A stretch of 64,000 nucleotides of DNA. Origin: Mycobacterium asiaticum. GTDB taxonomy: Bacteria > Actinomycetota > Actinomycetes > Mycobacteriales > Mycobacteriaceae. The DNA lies in the NCBI RefSeq assembly GCF_001673635.1, contig NZ_LZMH01000078.1:24732-88731 (forward strand), given 5' to 3'. Shown here piece by piece: positions 7,828 to 16,344 of this stretch. Each line of letters begins with the position of its first letter. Within the stretch, counting starts at the first letter, position 1. Made by a program: the position numbers and the translations under genes. The notes beneath the pieces are model-generated. The model saw only the letters and a list, made by a program, of their open reading frames with translations, ran no database searches and had not been told where the DNA came from.

Positions 7828-8685
7828 CTAGCCGATCTCGCTGAGAGCCCGGTACTCGAAGCGGTTGAGCACGTCGTAGGACCCCCCGACGGTTACCGAG
7901 AACACTCGGTAGAGCAATCGCACGGCGGTGACGGGAATCCTGTCGTACCCGGCCAGCACGGGTCGCCGCTCCACCAGGTGCAGGCTGGGGTTCCAGTCCT
8001 GCAGCTCGCGGGCGTCGCGGATCCCCCACTTGACGATGCCCTTGGTGAACGCCTTCGACGCCAGCGGTCCCAGCGGCGAAACGGTGTCGAAAAGCATTTC
8101 ACCGCTGTTGAATTGAGCTGTGAGGCGGGCGAGCAACTGCCGGACCTCGGTTGGTGGCAGGTACATCAGCAGGCCTTCGGCGATGACCAGGGTGGGCCGC
8201 CCGACCGGGATGTCCGAGAGCCACCCCGGGTCGGTCACCGACGAGCCGATCATTCGGTAATTCGCGGTGTCGGTGTACAGCCGGCGGCGCAACTCGATCA
8301 CTTCCGGCTGGTCCAGGTCGAACCACTGCACGGACTCCGGCACCGACAGCCGGAAGACGCGGCCGTCCAGCCCGCAACCCAGGTGCAGCACAACGGCTTC
8401 GGGATGCCGACGCAGGAAGTGCGCACACCAGTCGTCGAGCTGCTTGGCACGCAACGCGACGAGATACTGGTTCAACACCGGCAACGACATGCGGTGTATC
8501 CGCTTGAAGTCGTAATCGATGCGCTCGACCGCTTCGGCCGCCGCGCGATCGCCCAGAATCGGCTGCTGCGCCCGGCTTACCCGGCTTACCCGGCTTTCAT
8601 AGGCCCGCAGGTAAAGGGTGACCAGGTTGGTCCACTCCACCGAGCCCCACCGGACCGCACTGAAATCGACCTTGTCCCGCGTCAC
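7828..8685 (-). CDS. SAM-dependent methyltransferase, leucine carboxyl methyltransferase (LCM) family
   Basis: A 285-residue class I methyltransferase of the LCM/O-methyltransferase type abundant in mycobacteria. Motif I reads HLGCGLDGR, followed by the acidic WFDLDQPEV where the SAM ribose is held, and the post-motif IAEGLLMYLP. It would methylate a carboxyl or hydroxyl group. The GTG start at 8685 is preceded by GGAG. A nine-base repeat (CCGGCTTAC) occurs almost three times at 8572-8598, encoding VSRVSRA near residue 33, a length-variable spot. It lies 23 bases after the hydrolase and ten before the SDR. Confidence 0.85.
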   Translation of the reverse strand: MTRDKVDFSAVRWGSVEWTNLVTLYLRAYESRVSRVSRAQQPILGDRAAAEAVERIDYDFKRIHRMSLPVLNQYLVALRAKQLDDWCAHFLRRHPEAVVLHLGCGLDGRVFRLSVPESVQWFDLDQPEVIELRRRLYTDTANYRMIGSSVTDPGWLSDIPVGRPTLVIAEGLLMYLPPTEVRQLLARLTAQFNSGEMLFDTVSPLGPLASKAFTKGIVKWGIRDARELQDWNPSLHLVERRPVLAGYDRIPVTAVRLLYRVFSVTVGGSYDVLNRFEYRALSEIG

Positions 8686-8708
8686 AGCTCCACCCTACGG
8701 AGGCTGGG

Positions 8709-9650
8709 TCAGCAGGCCGCCGCCGCCGTCGGCGCGGCCCGGCAGTGTGGCTGCACCGCACGGTTGATCGCGGTGGCGACGCAATGCGGCGCGTCCAGCA
8801 GCAACATGTGCCCGGTGGCCGGTTGCCGCACATGCCACGCGCCGGGTATGGCCGCGACCAGGTCGCGGGCGTGCGCATCCGGGGTGGTCATGTCCGCCCC
8901 GCCGCTGACCACCACGGTCCTTGCGGTGATCGAGGAAAGGCAGTCGTACACATCGTAATCCCGGAGATTGAGCAGGAATCCCGCGGCGGCGGCCGGTGAT
9001 ACCGCACGCGTCGATTCCACTGCCACAGCGGCGAAGCCGCGTCGTGCCGCGCACTCCCGGCCGGTCAGGGCGGCGCGAAGAGGGCGGATGACGCCCCTGA
9101 TGGTCTGTTCCGTGCCGTGCCGCGGCATCCGGTTGACCAGATCGAACAGCACCCGGGGTGCGGGGGTAGCCAGCAGCCGGCCCAGTCCGCGCTCGGACAG
9201 CCGTCCGGCCGCGGACGCGATCAGCACCAGCCCATCGGGCTGCACCGGCCGGTGCGGCCGGTTCAGGTACGCGAGCGCCGTCATCCCGCCGAGGGAATGA
9301 CCGGCCAGGGTGAGTGGACCGCTGACGCGCAAAGTGGTGAGGACGTCGGCGAGATCGTCGGCCAGCCGCTCGACTCGGTAAGTCTCCATCGGGGCGCCCG
9401 TCGAGCGGCCGTGACCCCGGTGGTCGTAGCTGATGATCCGCACGGCGTTACCCCAGCGATGGGTCAGCAGGCGGACCTGTAGCGCCCAGCTGTCTTGCGT
9501 CAGGCACAGCCCGTGCAGCAGCACCACGGTATGCAGGCCGCCCGATCCCGCGTTGTAGTCGCGGACCGCCAGGCGCACCCCGTCGCCGGCGATCACCGTC
9601 CGCTCGGCATAATTGATCTGTGGCACAGCCACTTTCGATTTGGTAGGCAC
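8709..9650 (-). CDS. alpha/beta-hydrolase
   Basis: A 313-residue alpha/beta-hydrolase with the oxyanion-hole region VVLLHGLCL, nucleophile elbow GHSLGG, acid GADMTTP and catalytic histidine in TGHMLLLD, in the correct order for a Ser-Asp-His triad. The GTG at 9650 is chosen because a GAGGAG lies about six bases upstream; a longer reading to 9716 would lack a ribosome binding site. Likely an esterase, lipase or epoxide-hydrolase-type enzyme in the cytoplasm; the substrate is not evident. It is the first gene of the reverse operon down to 6319 and is divergent from fabG3. Confidence 0.86.
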   Translation of the reverse strand: MPTKSKVAVPQINYAERTVIAGDGVRLAVRDYNAGSGGLHTVVLLHGLCLTQDSWALQVRLLTHRWGNAVRIISYDHRGHGRSTGAPMETYRVERLADDLADVLTTLRVSGPLTLAGHSLGGMTALAYLNRPHRPVQPDGLVLIASAAGRLSERGLGRLLATPAPRVLFDLVNRMPRHGTEQTIRGVIRPLRAALTGRECAARRGFAAVAVESTRAVSPAAAAGFLLNLRDYDVYDCLSSITARTVVVSGGADMTTPDAHARDLVAAIPGAWHVRQPATGHMLLLDAPHCVATAINRAVQPHCRAAPTAAAAC

Positions 9651-9665
9651 GGTTGACTCCTCGTT

Positions 9666-9687
9666 GTTGCGGTTGAAGTTACGCAAC
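9666..9687. promoter_or_regulatory. inverted repeat GTTGCG-N10-CGCAAC in the hydrolase/fabG3 spacer
   Basis: Perfect 6-base arms separated by ten bases lie 16 bases upstream of the hydrolase start. Two further partial matches (GTGCGCAA and CGCAACGA) follow within 40 bases. It could be an operator or a leader hairpin; no regulator gene is adjacent. Confidence 0.35.
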
Positions 9688-9841
9688 GGCTGCACCCGGC
9701 GCGCGCTTGTGCGCAATAGCCACGCAACGAGCGATTTTCAAATTCTGCGCATTGTGATCGCACGGGAGGGGCGGCCTTGGTCGGCCGATATGCCACGATG
9801 ACAATTCGTCCACTCAAGGCCCGACCCAGTCAGGAGATTCA

Positions 9842-10624
9842 ATGCCGAACCGATTGACCGACAAAGTCGCACTGATCAGCGGCGGGGCCCGCGGCATGGG
9901 CGCATCCCATGTCCGGGCGCTGGTGGCCGAGGGCGCCAAAGTGGTGTTCGGCGACATCCTCGACGACGAAGGCAAGGCGGTCGCGGCAGAGGTCGGCGAC
10001 GCCGCGCGCTACGTGCACCTCGATGTCACCGAGCCAGATCAGTGGGACGCTGCGGTCGAGACGACCCTGAGCGAGTTCGGTGGTCTGGACATATTGGTCA
10101 ACAACGCCGGCATCATCAACATCGGCACGTTCGAGGATTACGCGCTCTCGGAATGGCAACGCATTCTGGACATCAACCTTACCGGCGTGTTCCTGGGCAT
10201 CCGCTCGGTCGTCAAGCCCATGAAGGACGCCGGCCGGGGTTCCATCATCAACATCTCCTCGATCGAGGGACTTGCCGGCACCATCGCCTGCCATGGCTAC
10301 ACGGCGACCAAGTTCGCCGTTCGCGGCCTGACCAAGTCGGCGGCGCTGGAGCTGGGGCCCAGCGGGATTCGGGTGAACTCGATCCACCCCGGCCTGATCA
10401 GGACACCGATGACGGAATGGGTACCCGAAGACATCTTCCAAACCGCGCTGGGGCGCATCGCGGAACCGCAGGAAGTCTCCAACCTGGTCGTCTACCTGGC
10501 CAGCGACGAGTCCAGCTACTCAACCGGCTCGGAATTCGTGGTGGACGGCGGCTGCGTTGCGGGCCTGGGCCACAAGGACTTCTCCGCGGTGGACACTGCC
10601 GAACAGCCGGAGTGGGTCACGTAA
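9842..10624 (+). CDS. fabG3: FabG3-type 3-alpha/20-beta-hydroxysteroid dehydrogenase (SDR)
   Basis: A 260-residue classical SDR that matches, segment by segment, my memory of M. tuberculosis Rv2002 (also 260 residues): GGARGMGASHVRA at the cofactor loop, NNAGI, and the catalytic set Ser140, Tyr153, Lys157 in ISSIEGLAG and YTATK. Like Rv2002 it ends in QPEWVT. Rv2002 is described as an NADH-dependent 20-beta-hydroxysteroid dehydrogenase. A GGAGA ribosome binding site precedes the ATG. It is monocistronic and convergent with the amidohydrolase, three bases apart. Confidence 0.93.
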   Translation: MPNRLTDKVALISGGARGMGASHVRALVAEGAKVVFGDILDDEGKAVAAEVGDAARYVHLDVTEPDQWDAAVETTLSEFGGLDILVNNAGIINIGTFEDYALSEWQRILDINLTGVFLGIRSVVKPMKDAGRGSIINISSIEGLAGTIACHGYTATKFAVRGLTKSAALELGPSGIRVNSIHPGLIRTPMTEWVPEDIFQTALGRIAEPQEVSNLVVYLASDESSYSTGSEFVVDGGCVAGLGHKDFSAVDTAEQPEWVT

Positions 10625-10627
10625 CGG

Positions 10628-11896
10628 TCAGTACGCGTCGGGATCCCGCTGAACCTCGACCGGCACCGGATGCTGGTACAGCAGTGACGCGTTCTCCCAG
10701 GTGATTTTGCGGATCACGTGGTCGGGCAGCCCGCCGATCTCCTCGTGGATGGTGTGCTGGGTGTGCGGCCACGTGGAGTCGCAGTGCGGATAGTCGGCTT
10801 CCAACATGATGTTGTCCACGCCGATACGCTCGTACTGCACGAACGACGACTTGTCCTCCACCGCGCAGAACCAGAAGTTGCGCGCGAAAACCTCTGCGGG
10901 CGTGAGCTTCTCACCCAGCGCTTGCCAGGTGCCGTACATCTCGTGGTAGCTGAGCATGTGGTCGAGGCGGTCCAGCAGTCCCGCGACCCAGCCGATTCCC
11001 CCCTCGGACAGGCAGATCTTCAGGTCGGGGTATCGGCTGGGCAGGCCCGAATAGAGCCAGTCCACCGCCGCGGAGATGGCGTAGGCGAAGAACAGCACGC
11101 CCTGCACATCCGGTGGCGCGTCCGCCGTCGTCGACGGTGACGAGCCCGAGGAGCCGATGTGCAGATTGACGACCGTGCCGGTCTCGGCGCACGCCGCCAT
11201 CATCGGCTCCCAGTAACCCGAGTGGATGCTGGGGAAGCCGAGCATCGCCGGGTTCTCGGTGAAGGTGACGGCGTGGAAACCCCGCTCGGCGTTCTCCCGG
11301 ATCATCTCCGCGCCCAGCTCGGGATCCAGCAGCCAGGGCAACTGGCACGGGATGATCCGACCCGGATACGACCCGGCCCACACCTCCAGGTGCCAGTCGT
11401 TCCAGGCCCGCACCGACGCCAGGGCGAGCTCGCGATCCTTGGTCACCTGCTGCAGGCGTTGCCCGGCGAATCCCGGCAGGAACGACGGGAAGTTCAGCGA
11501 AGCGTAGATGCCGTTGAGGTCCATGTCCTTGACTCGTGCATGGATATCCCAAGCACCCCTGCGCATTTCGTCGAAACGGACGGGTTCGAAACCGTACTCG
11601 GACACCGGCCGCCCGACCACGGCGTTGAAGCCGACATTGGGCAGCACCTGTCCGTCGTACACCCAGGTCTGCCCGCCCTCCGGGGTGTCCACCACCCTGG
11701 GCGCCCGGTCGGCGAACTTGCGCGGCAGCCGCCCGGTGAAGGTGTCCGGCGGTTCGACGATGTGATCGTCCACCGAAATCACGGTGTAGCGGCGGGCCGC
11801 CCTGGGCGGGTCGGGCAAGAGCGTGACCGTGCGGTCCGCGCCGGTCTTGGCGGTGGTGAAGTTCAGGTCGGTGGCCAGGTCGTCGATCGACTTCAT
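10628..11896 (-). CDS. amidohydrolase-2 family protein (metal-dependent hydrolase)
   Basis: A 422-residue TIM-barrel amidohydrolase. It opens with ISVDDHIVEPPDTF, the (D/E)xHxxEP pattern of the amidohydrolase_2/decarboxylase branch, and contains NLHIGSSGSS and near the end EADYPHCDSTWP, a conserved aspartate/histidine cluster. Members hydrolyse or decarboxylate aromatic and related acids with a divalent metal. The ATG at 11896 has GGAGAC at good spacing. It lies 84 bases beyond the aldolase-like gene on the same strand, so it is probably the last gene of a ligase-aldolase-amidohydrolase catabolic operon. Confidence 0.85.
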   Translation of the reverse strand: MKSIDDLATDLNFTTAKTGADRTVTLLPDPPRAARRYTVISVDDHIVEPPDTFTGRLPRKFADRAPRVVDTPEGGQTWVYDGQVLPNVGFNAVVGRPVSEYGFEPVRFDEMRRGAWDIHARVKDMDLNGIYASLNFPSFLPGFAGQRLQQVTKDRELALASVRAWNDWHLEVWAGSYPGRIIPCQLPWLLDPELGAEMIRENAERGFHAVTFTENPAMLGFPSIHSGYWEPMMAACAETGTVVNLHIGSSGSSPSTTADAPPDVQGVLFFAYAISAAVDWLYSGLPSRYPDLKICLSEGGIGWVAGLLDRLDHMLSYHEMYGTWQALGEKLTPAEVFARNFWFCAVEDKSSFVQYERIGVDNIMLEADYPHCDSTWPHTQHTIHEEIGGLPDHVIRKITWENASLLYQHPVPVEVQRDPDAY

Positions 11897-11929
11897 GCGG
11901 GGCGGTCTCCTTGGGTGGCCGAGCGGTGG

Positions 11930-11975
11930 GACGCCCGGGGGCCCACTGGGGCCCACGGCGACACATGGGGGCACA
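11930..11975. repeat. imperfect short G/C-rich repeats between aldolase and amidohydrolase genes
   Basis: The 84-base spacer contains a run of near-repeats: GGGGGCCCACT, GGGGCCCACGG, then GGGGGCACAC and GGGGC. The period is about 11 bases. It looks like replication slippage in a non-coding spacer; I see no regulatory function. Confidence 0.5.
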
Positions 11976-11980
11976 CGGGG

Positions 11981-12754
11981 CTAGTTGAGGACATCAGGGT
12001 CGGCCTTGATCGTCATGCGCGCCGCGCCGGCCCAGTAGACATCGGCGGCGCGCTCGATCAGCGAGGCCTGCATACCGACCATGTCAGACCAATTCATCTG
12101 CGTCGGTTGCCGGCCGGTCAGCATGACGTCGTAGGCCAATTTGCAGACACGCTCGATGGACGCCGCCCGGTAGACCGCCTCGGGCAGCGTGCGGCCGGTG
12201 GCGATCACACCGTGATTGGCCAGGATCGTCAGGTTGGCACCGCCGATGCGGGCCGCGAGATCTGCCGCGCGAGAGGGGCTGTCGACCTCGCCGTCGTACG
12301 CCTCGACGAGGCACATGTCGTCCAGGAACAGCGACCCGGTTTGGTGGATCAACTCAGGCAGCGTCCCCAGCGCGGCCAGCACGCACACGTAGTACGGGTG
12401 ATTGTGGATGACCACTCGGGCATCTTCGCGGGCCCGGTGCAACTCGGTGTGAATATGGATGGCCGGGGTGACGTCCCAGCGGCCGCGGACCACGCGGGCA
12501 TCGGCATCGACCACGCAGATGTCCGATGCGGTGAGTTCCTGCCACCAGAGCCCCCACGGGTTGACCAGCATGTTGGTCTGGCCGTCGAGTTGCCAGGTGA
12601 TATGGCCGGCCATGTTCTCGGCGAAACCCGTTGAGGCGAGGTGGCGGAACGCCACCGCGAGCGCCTGCTCGTCGGACAGATCCACTCCGATCGGCGGGAC
12701 GACCGACGGCGCCCACACCTCCAGACCGCCTCGGCGTGCGTTAGGAGAGTTCAC
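11981..12754 (-). CDS. class II aldolase/adducin-family protein
   Basis: A 257-residue protein of the class II (zinc-dependent) aldolase/adducin family, related to fuculose-phosphate aldolases and ribulose-phosphate epimerases. The zinc-ligand histidines are visible in HIHTELH and VIHNHPYY, with the third in LANHGVIATG. It would cleave or rearrange a phospho- or hydroxy-acid intermediate. I chose the GTG at 12754, overlapping the ligase stop by 14 bases, which implies translational coupling. An internal GTG about 13 codons later is possible. It is the middle gene of the ligase-aldolase-amidohydrolase operon. Confidence 0.84.
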   Translation of the reverse strand: MNSPNARRGGLEVWAPSVVPPIGVDLSDEQALAVAFRHLASTGFAENMAGHITWQLDGQTNMLVNPWGLWWQELTASDICVVDADARVVRGRWDVTPAIHIHTELHRAREDARVVIHNHPYYVCVLAALGTLPELIHQTGSLFLDDMCLVEAYDGEVDSPSRAADLAARIGGANLTILANHGVIATGRTLPEAVYRAASIERVCKLAYDVMLTGRQPTQMNWSDMVGMQASLIERAADVYWAGAARMTIKADPDVLN

Positions 12755-14381
12755 TGCCGGCCTCCATCCTGGATCGGACATCTTCGCGCAGTTGGCCTTT
12801 GGCGATTTTGCCGCCGGAGGACCGAGGCAGTTCGTCCACCACGACGAGTTCCTCGGGCAGCAATTCCTTGGACACCCCGAGTGACAGCAGATGGGCGACC
12901 AGGTCGTCGAGGTCGAGGGTGTGGGAATCGACGAGTTCGGCATACAGGCAGACTTTTTCACCGAACACCGGGTCGGGCATCGCGACCGCCGCCGCCACCC
13001 CAACCGCTGGATGCGTCATCACCGCATCTTCCACCTGGCCGGCGCTGATGTTCTTGCCGCCCCGCAGGATGAAGTCGGAGGTCCGCCCCGTCACGCGCAG
13101 GTACCCGTCCGCGTCGATCTCGCAGATGTCGCCCATCCGCATCCACCCGTCGCGGGTGAACAACTTGTCATGGTCGGTCCCGTTCAGGTAGCCGAGGCTG
13201 GTCGCCGGGCCACGGCAGGCCGGCTGCCCGTGTCCGGTCTGCGTGACGTCTTGCTCACCGTCGAAGAGGCGCACCGACATCTCCGGCACGATGCGGCCGG
13301 CGGTGCGCAGTCGACGGTCCGGCGGGTCGTCCAACGTGGTCCCGCTGAGCAACCCGGTCTCGTTGGAGCCGTAGAATTGCAGGATCTTGGCCCCAGTCAG
13401 TTCCTCGAATTCCAGCGCCGGCCGGTACGGCAGCGCCTCTCCGCCGGTAAACACCACCCGCAGCGAACTCAGGTCGTACTCCCGGCAGCCGGTATCGGCC
13501 ATAATCATGGTCAATTGTGTACTGACGCAACACAATACGCTGGCCCGGTAGCGGGCTATGGCCGCGCAGGCCGCCCTCGCGCTGAACCGGTGCAGGAGCA
13601 GCGCGGTGGCACCGAGCTGGATCGGGGTGGTGTGGCTGGTCCAGATCCCAAACCCGAACGGCATCGGTATGACCGGCAAGAAGATGTCGTCGGGCGTCAG
13701 CAGCCCGTTGGCAATCGCCTTCTGATGGAAATAGTGCCAACGGTTCTGGGTGTGCACCACGCATTTGGGGAGCCCAGTGGTGCCCGAGGTGGAGTTGATC
13801 AGGAAGACGTCATCCGGACCGAGCTGGGACCCGGCCGGCCTGGGCAGCACGTCGACATCCAGGCATAGTGCGCCGCTCTCCCCCCACAACAGCAGGACCG
13901 GCGTGGACTGGTCGGCCGCCACCTCGGCCGCCGCGGCGCTGCGGGGTTGGTCGCTGATCAGCACTTTCGGTCCGGTGGTCCGCAGCAGGTGACGAACCTC
14001 GCGGGTCCCGGCGCGCGCACCGATCCCGACCACCACCGCCCCGCAGCGTTCTATGGCGACGAACAGCACGTGAATGGCGGCCGAGTCGCCATGCCACACC
14101 GCCACCCGATCACCCCAGACCACGCCGCAGCCGGCCAGCTGCTCGGCCAGAGCCGTTGCGGCAGCATCGAATCCGGCCCAGGTCAGGATTCCGTCGTCGG
14201 GATCGTCCTGGTCGTGTTGCGGTACATCGATGTATGCCGCGCGGTCCGGAGACGTTGCGGCGTTGACGCGCACCGCGTCGGACAGCGTCGATGAGGACCA
14301 CCAACCCTCGGTGCGATACCGCGCCACGTCATCGGCGGTGAACGCCGGGGACCGCACGATGTTCGGCGCGCCGGCGGTCAT
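12741..14381 (-). CDS. acyl-CoA ligase (cyclohexanecarboxylate/aryl-CoA ligase type)
   Basis: A 546-residue ANL-superfamily ligase: A3 motif NSTSGTTGLPKCVVH, A5 FYGSNETG, A7 WMRMGDICEID, hinge TGRTSDFILRGGKNIS and catalytic lysine in GGKIAKGQL. It would convert a cyclic, aromatic or branched acid to its CoA thioester, feeding the aldolase-like and amidohydrolase partners encoded downstream. The ATG at 14381 is preferred to far-upstream starts because the family N-terminus begins here and a perfect 18-base palindrome at 14404-14421 lies just upstream. It is divergent from the M48 protease gene. Confidence 0.86.
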   Translation of the reverse strand: MTAGAPNIVRSPAFTADDVARYRTEGWWSSSTLSDAVRVNAATSPDRAAYIDVPQHDQDDPDDGILTWAGFDAAATALAEQLAGCGVVWGDRVAVWHGDSAAIHVLFVAIERCGAVVVGIGARAGTREVRHLLRTTGPKVLISDQPRSAAAAEVAADQSTPVLLLWGESGALCLDVDVLPRPAGSQLGPDDVFLINSTSGTTGLPKCVVHTQNRWHYFHQKAIANGLLTPDDIFLPVIPMPFGFGIWTSHTTPIQLGATALLLHRFSARAACAAIARYRASVLCCVSTQLTMIMADTGCREYDLSSLRVVFTGGEALPYRPALEFEELTGAKILQFYGSNETGLLSGTTLDDPPDRRLRTAGRIVPEMSVRLFDGEQDVTQTGHGQPACRGPATSLGYLNGTDHDKLFTRDGWMRMGDICEIDADGYLRVTGRTSDFILRGGKNISAGQVEDAVMTHPAVGVAAAVAMPDPVFGEKVCLYAELVDSHTLDLDDLVAHLLSLGVSKELLPEELVVVDELPRSSGGKIAKGQLREDVRSRMEAGSELS

Positions 14382-14403
14382 ATGCAAATGATAGGTAAGC
14401 GTT

Positions 14404-14421
14404 CGGTGATCCAGATCACCG
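14404..14421. promoter_or_regulatory. CRP-like palindrome CGGTGATC-CA-GATCACCG
   Basis: A perfect 18-base palindrome containing GTGA-N6-TCAC, the core of CRP/Rv3676-type binding sites (TGTGA-N6-TCACA). It lies 22 bases upstream of the ligase start codon, in the divergent spacer with the M48 protease. Binding by a cAMP receptor protein is an inference from the motif. Confidence 0.6.
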
Positions 14422-14654
14422 CTGTCGCGCACGCCGAACGTGGGCGCCAGGCAGCCGATCGCTGGAATCGCTCGCGATTTTGCTACCCAGGGCCCACGCT
14501 CGGCACAATGGCGCAGGGTACTGCAGCGAGTGCCCCTGACCTGGACTCCAAGAATTCGCCAAGAAGGCTCCAAGGTCGAGCCTGGACTCTGATCCGGGCC
14601 GATCTGGGCCCCGACCACCGCCCGAGAAGACCGCACAGGAGTACAAGGACCCCC

Positions 14655-15524
14655 ATGGCGATCGTCGATCAACCGACACACCAGCACCCGCACTTCCCCG
14701 GTCCCCACCCGGCTGGAGCGCACGGCGTTCCTCCGCACCGCCACCCGTGGGAGATCGGGCTTCTCGTCCTGGTCATCGTTTCCAGCGCCCTGCTCTACCT
14801 GATCGCGTTCGCGGTGGTGCTCTCCGGCAAGGTAAGCGTGTTGTGGCTTTCGGTGCTGGCCGCCCCGATCCTGCTGTACCTGGGACGTGGCCTGAACTAC
14901 GGCCAGCAGCGGGCGAACGGGGTCAAGATGTCCCCCACCCAGTTCCCCGAGGGCTACTGGCTCGTCGTCGAAGCCGCACAGCGGTTCGGGCTCGCCGAGG
15001 TGCCGGACGCCTACGTCGTCCTGGGGAACGGTCAGATCAACGCGTTCGCCAGCGGTCACGGCTTCCGGCGTTACGTGGTGGTCTACAGCGACCTGTTCGA
15101 GATCGGCGGCCAGGCCCGCGACCCGCAGGCGCTGGCGTTCATCATCGGCCACGAGGTCGGCCACATCGCGGCCGGGCACGCCTCGTACTGGCGCCAGCTG
15201 AGCCAGCTGGCCATGAAGATCCCGTTCCTCGGCCAGGCGCTGTCCCGGTCGATGGAGTACACCGCCGACAACTACGGCTATGCGTTCCGCCCGGATGGGG
15301 CCCGGCGCGCCATCGGCGTCCTCAGTGCTGGCAAATACCTGCTGCGCTGGGTCGACTTCGACGGCATGGCCGACCGTGCCGGGTCCGAGACGGGCTTCTT
15401 CGTCTGGCTCGCCAACATGCTGGCATCACATCCGGTGAACACCTGGCGCGCCGCGGCGCTGCGCAATCGCGCGGTGGCGGGTTCCCTGTTCTTCCGGCCC
15501 CAGCTGCCGCCGCCGGCGCCGTAG
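14655..15524 (+). CDS. M48-family zinc metalloprotease, membrane-bound
   Basis: A 289-residue peptidase. After a His/Pro-rich N-terminus there are two membrane segments (about residues 34-55 and 60-77). The active site is HEVGH (166-170), with the third zinc ligand in the EYTADNYG motif (E201), as in HtpX/Ste24-like enzymes. It probably degrades misfolded or damaged membrane proteins. The ATG at 14655 gives the usual family length. The 273-base spacer upstream (14382-14654) holds the CRP-like palindrome and presumably both promoters; I see no other gene there. Confidence 0.88.
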   Translation: MAIVDQPTHQHPHFPGPHPAGAHGVPPHRHPWEIGLLVLVIVSSALLYLIAFAVVLSGKVSVLWLSVLAAPILLYLGRGLNYGQQRANGVKMSPTQFPEGYWLVVEAAQRFGLAEVPDAYVVLGNGQINAFASGHGFRRYVVVYSDLFEIGGQARDPQALAFIIGHEVGHIAAGHASYWRQLSQLAMKIPFLGQALSRSMEYTADNYGYAFRPDGARRAIGVLSAGKYLLRWVDFDGMADRAGSETGFFVWLANMLASHPVNTWRAAALRNRAVAGSLFFRPQLPPPAP

Positions 15525-15604
15525 GTGCCGAACCACCACGCGGGTTGGCCCCACTGACCCCGCGGCCGTCCGGGACCGCATAGTCGCGCTGTAACGTCGT
15601 CGCG

Positions 15605-16327
15605 GTGTGCGATCAGCTCCCGCGGGTAAACACTGAGATGACTTTGGATCAGCACCAGCTGGCGAAGAGAATGGCCACCCTGGCCCAGACCGTGGCCCTG
15701 CCGAACAAGGTCGACGACATTCTGGCCACCGTCACCGCGACCGCCGTCGAGCTGATACCCGGCGCCGACACCGCGGGAGTGTTGCTGATCCGGGCCAACG
15801 GCAAGTTCGAATCGGTCGGCGACGTCACCGAGCTGCCGGCCAAGCTCGACGCGCTGCAGCACGACCTGGAGGAGGGCCCCTGCGCGCAGGCCGCCCTGGC
15901 CGACACGATCGTCCGCACCGACGACTTCCGTTCTGAAACCCGATGGCCGAGCTACGCGCCGGCTGCCGTTGAGCTGGGTGTGCTCAGCGGCCTGTCGTTC
16001 AAGTTGTTCACCGCCGAGCGCACGGCAGGCGCGCTGAACCTGTTCGCATTTCAGCCCCACGCATTTGACGCCGAAGCTGAAACGGTCGGAGCCGTGCTCG
16101 CCGCGCACGCCGCGGCGGCGATCATGGCTGGCCGCCACGACGAGCAGATGCAGGCCGCCCTGGCCAGCAGGGACCGGATCGGTCAGGCGAAGGGCATCAT
16201 CATGGAGCGCTACGGCGTCGACGAGGTCCGCGCCTTCGAGATGCTGCGGGTACTTTCCCAGGAAGGCAACGACAAACTCGTCGACATCGCGCACCGGGTC
16301 ATCGAAACCCGCGGCGAGGGCGGCTAA
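15605..16327 (+). CDS. GAF-ANTAR antitermination regulator
   Basis: A 240-residue protein with an N-terminal GAF sensor domain (residues about 25-165; GADTAGVLLI, DLEEGPCAQA) and a C-terminal ANTAR RNA-binding domain of about 55 residues (RDRIGQAKGIIMERYGVDE then AFEMLRVLS). ANTAR proteins bind dual hexaloop hairpins in mRNA leaders and prevent termination; GAF domains sense small ligands or redox state. The start may be GTG 15605 or ATG 15638, eleven codons later. It follows the M48 gene by 80 bases and is convergent with the FHA-ABC gene; the stops of both lie in a tandem 12-base duplication. Confidence 0.88.
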   Translation: MCDQLPRVNTEMTLDQHQLAKRMATLAQTVALPNKVDDILATVTATAVELIPGADTAGVLLIRANGKFESVGDVTELPAKLDALQHDLEEGPCAQAALADTIVRTDDFRSETRWPSYAPAAVELGVLSGLSFKLFTAERTAGALNLFAFQPHAFDAEAETVGAVLAAHAAAAIMAGRHDEQMQAALASRDRIGQAKGIIMERYGVDEVRAFEMLRVLSQEGNDKLVDIAHRVIETRGEGG

Positions 16328-16344
16328 CTCAGCGGCTAACTCAG
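16321..16344. repeat. perfect 12-base tandem duplication at the convergent stops
   Basis: CGGCTAACTCAG occurs twice back to back (16321-16332 and 16333-16344). The plus-strand GAF-ANTAR stop (TAA, 16325-16327) lies in the first copy and the minus-strand transporter stop (16341-16343) in the second. Confidence 0.8.

Noticed and set aside
12741..15179. 812-codon reading of the acyl-CoA ligase starting inside the M48 protease gene
   Set aside because: The family N-terminus starts at 14381 and the extra part is antisense to the HEVGH protease.
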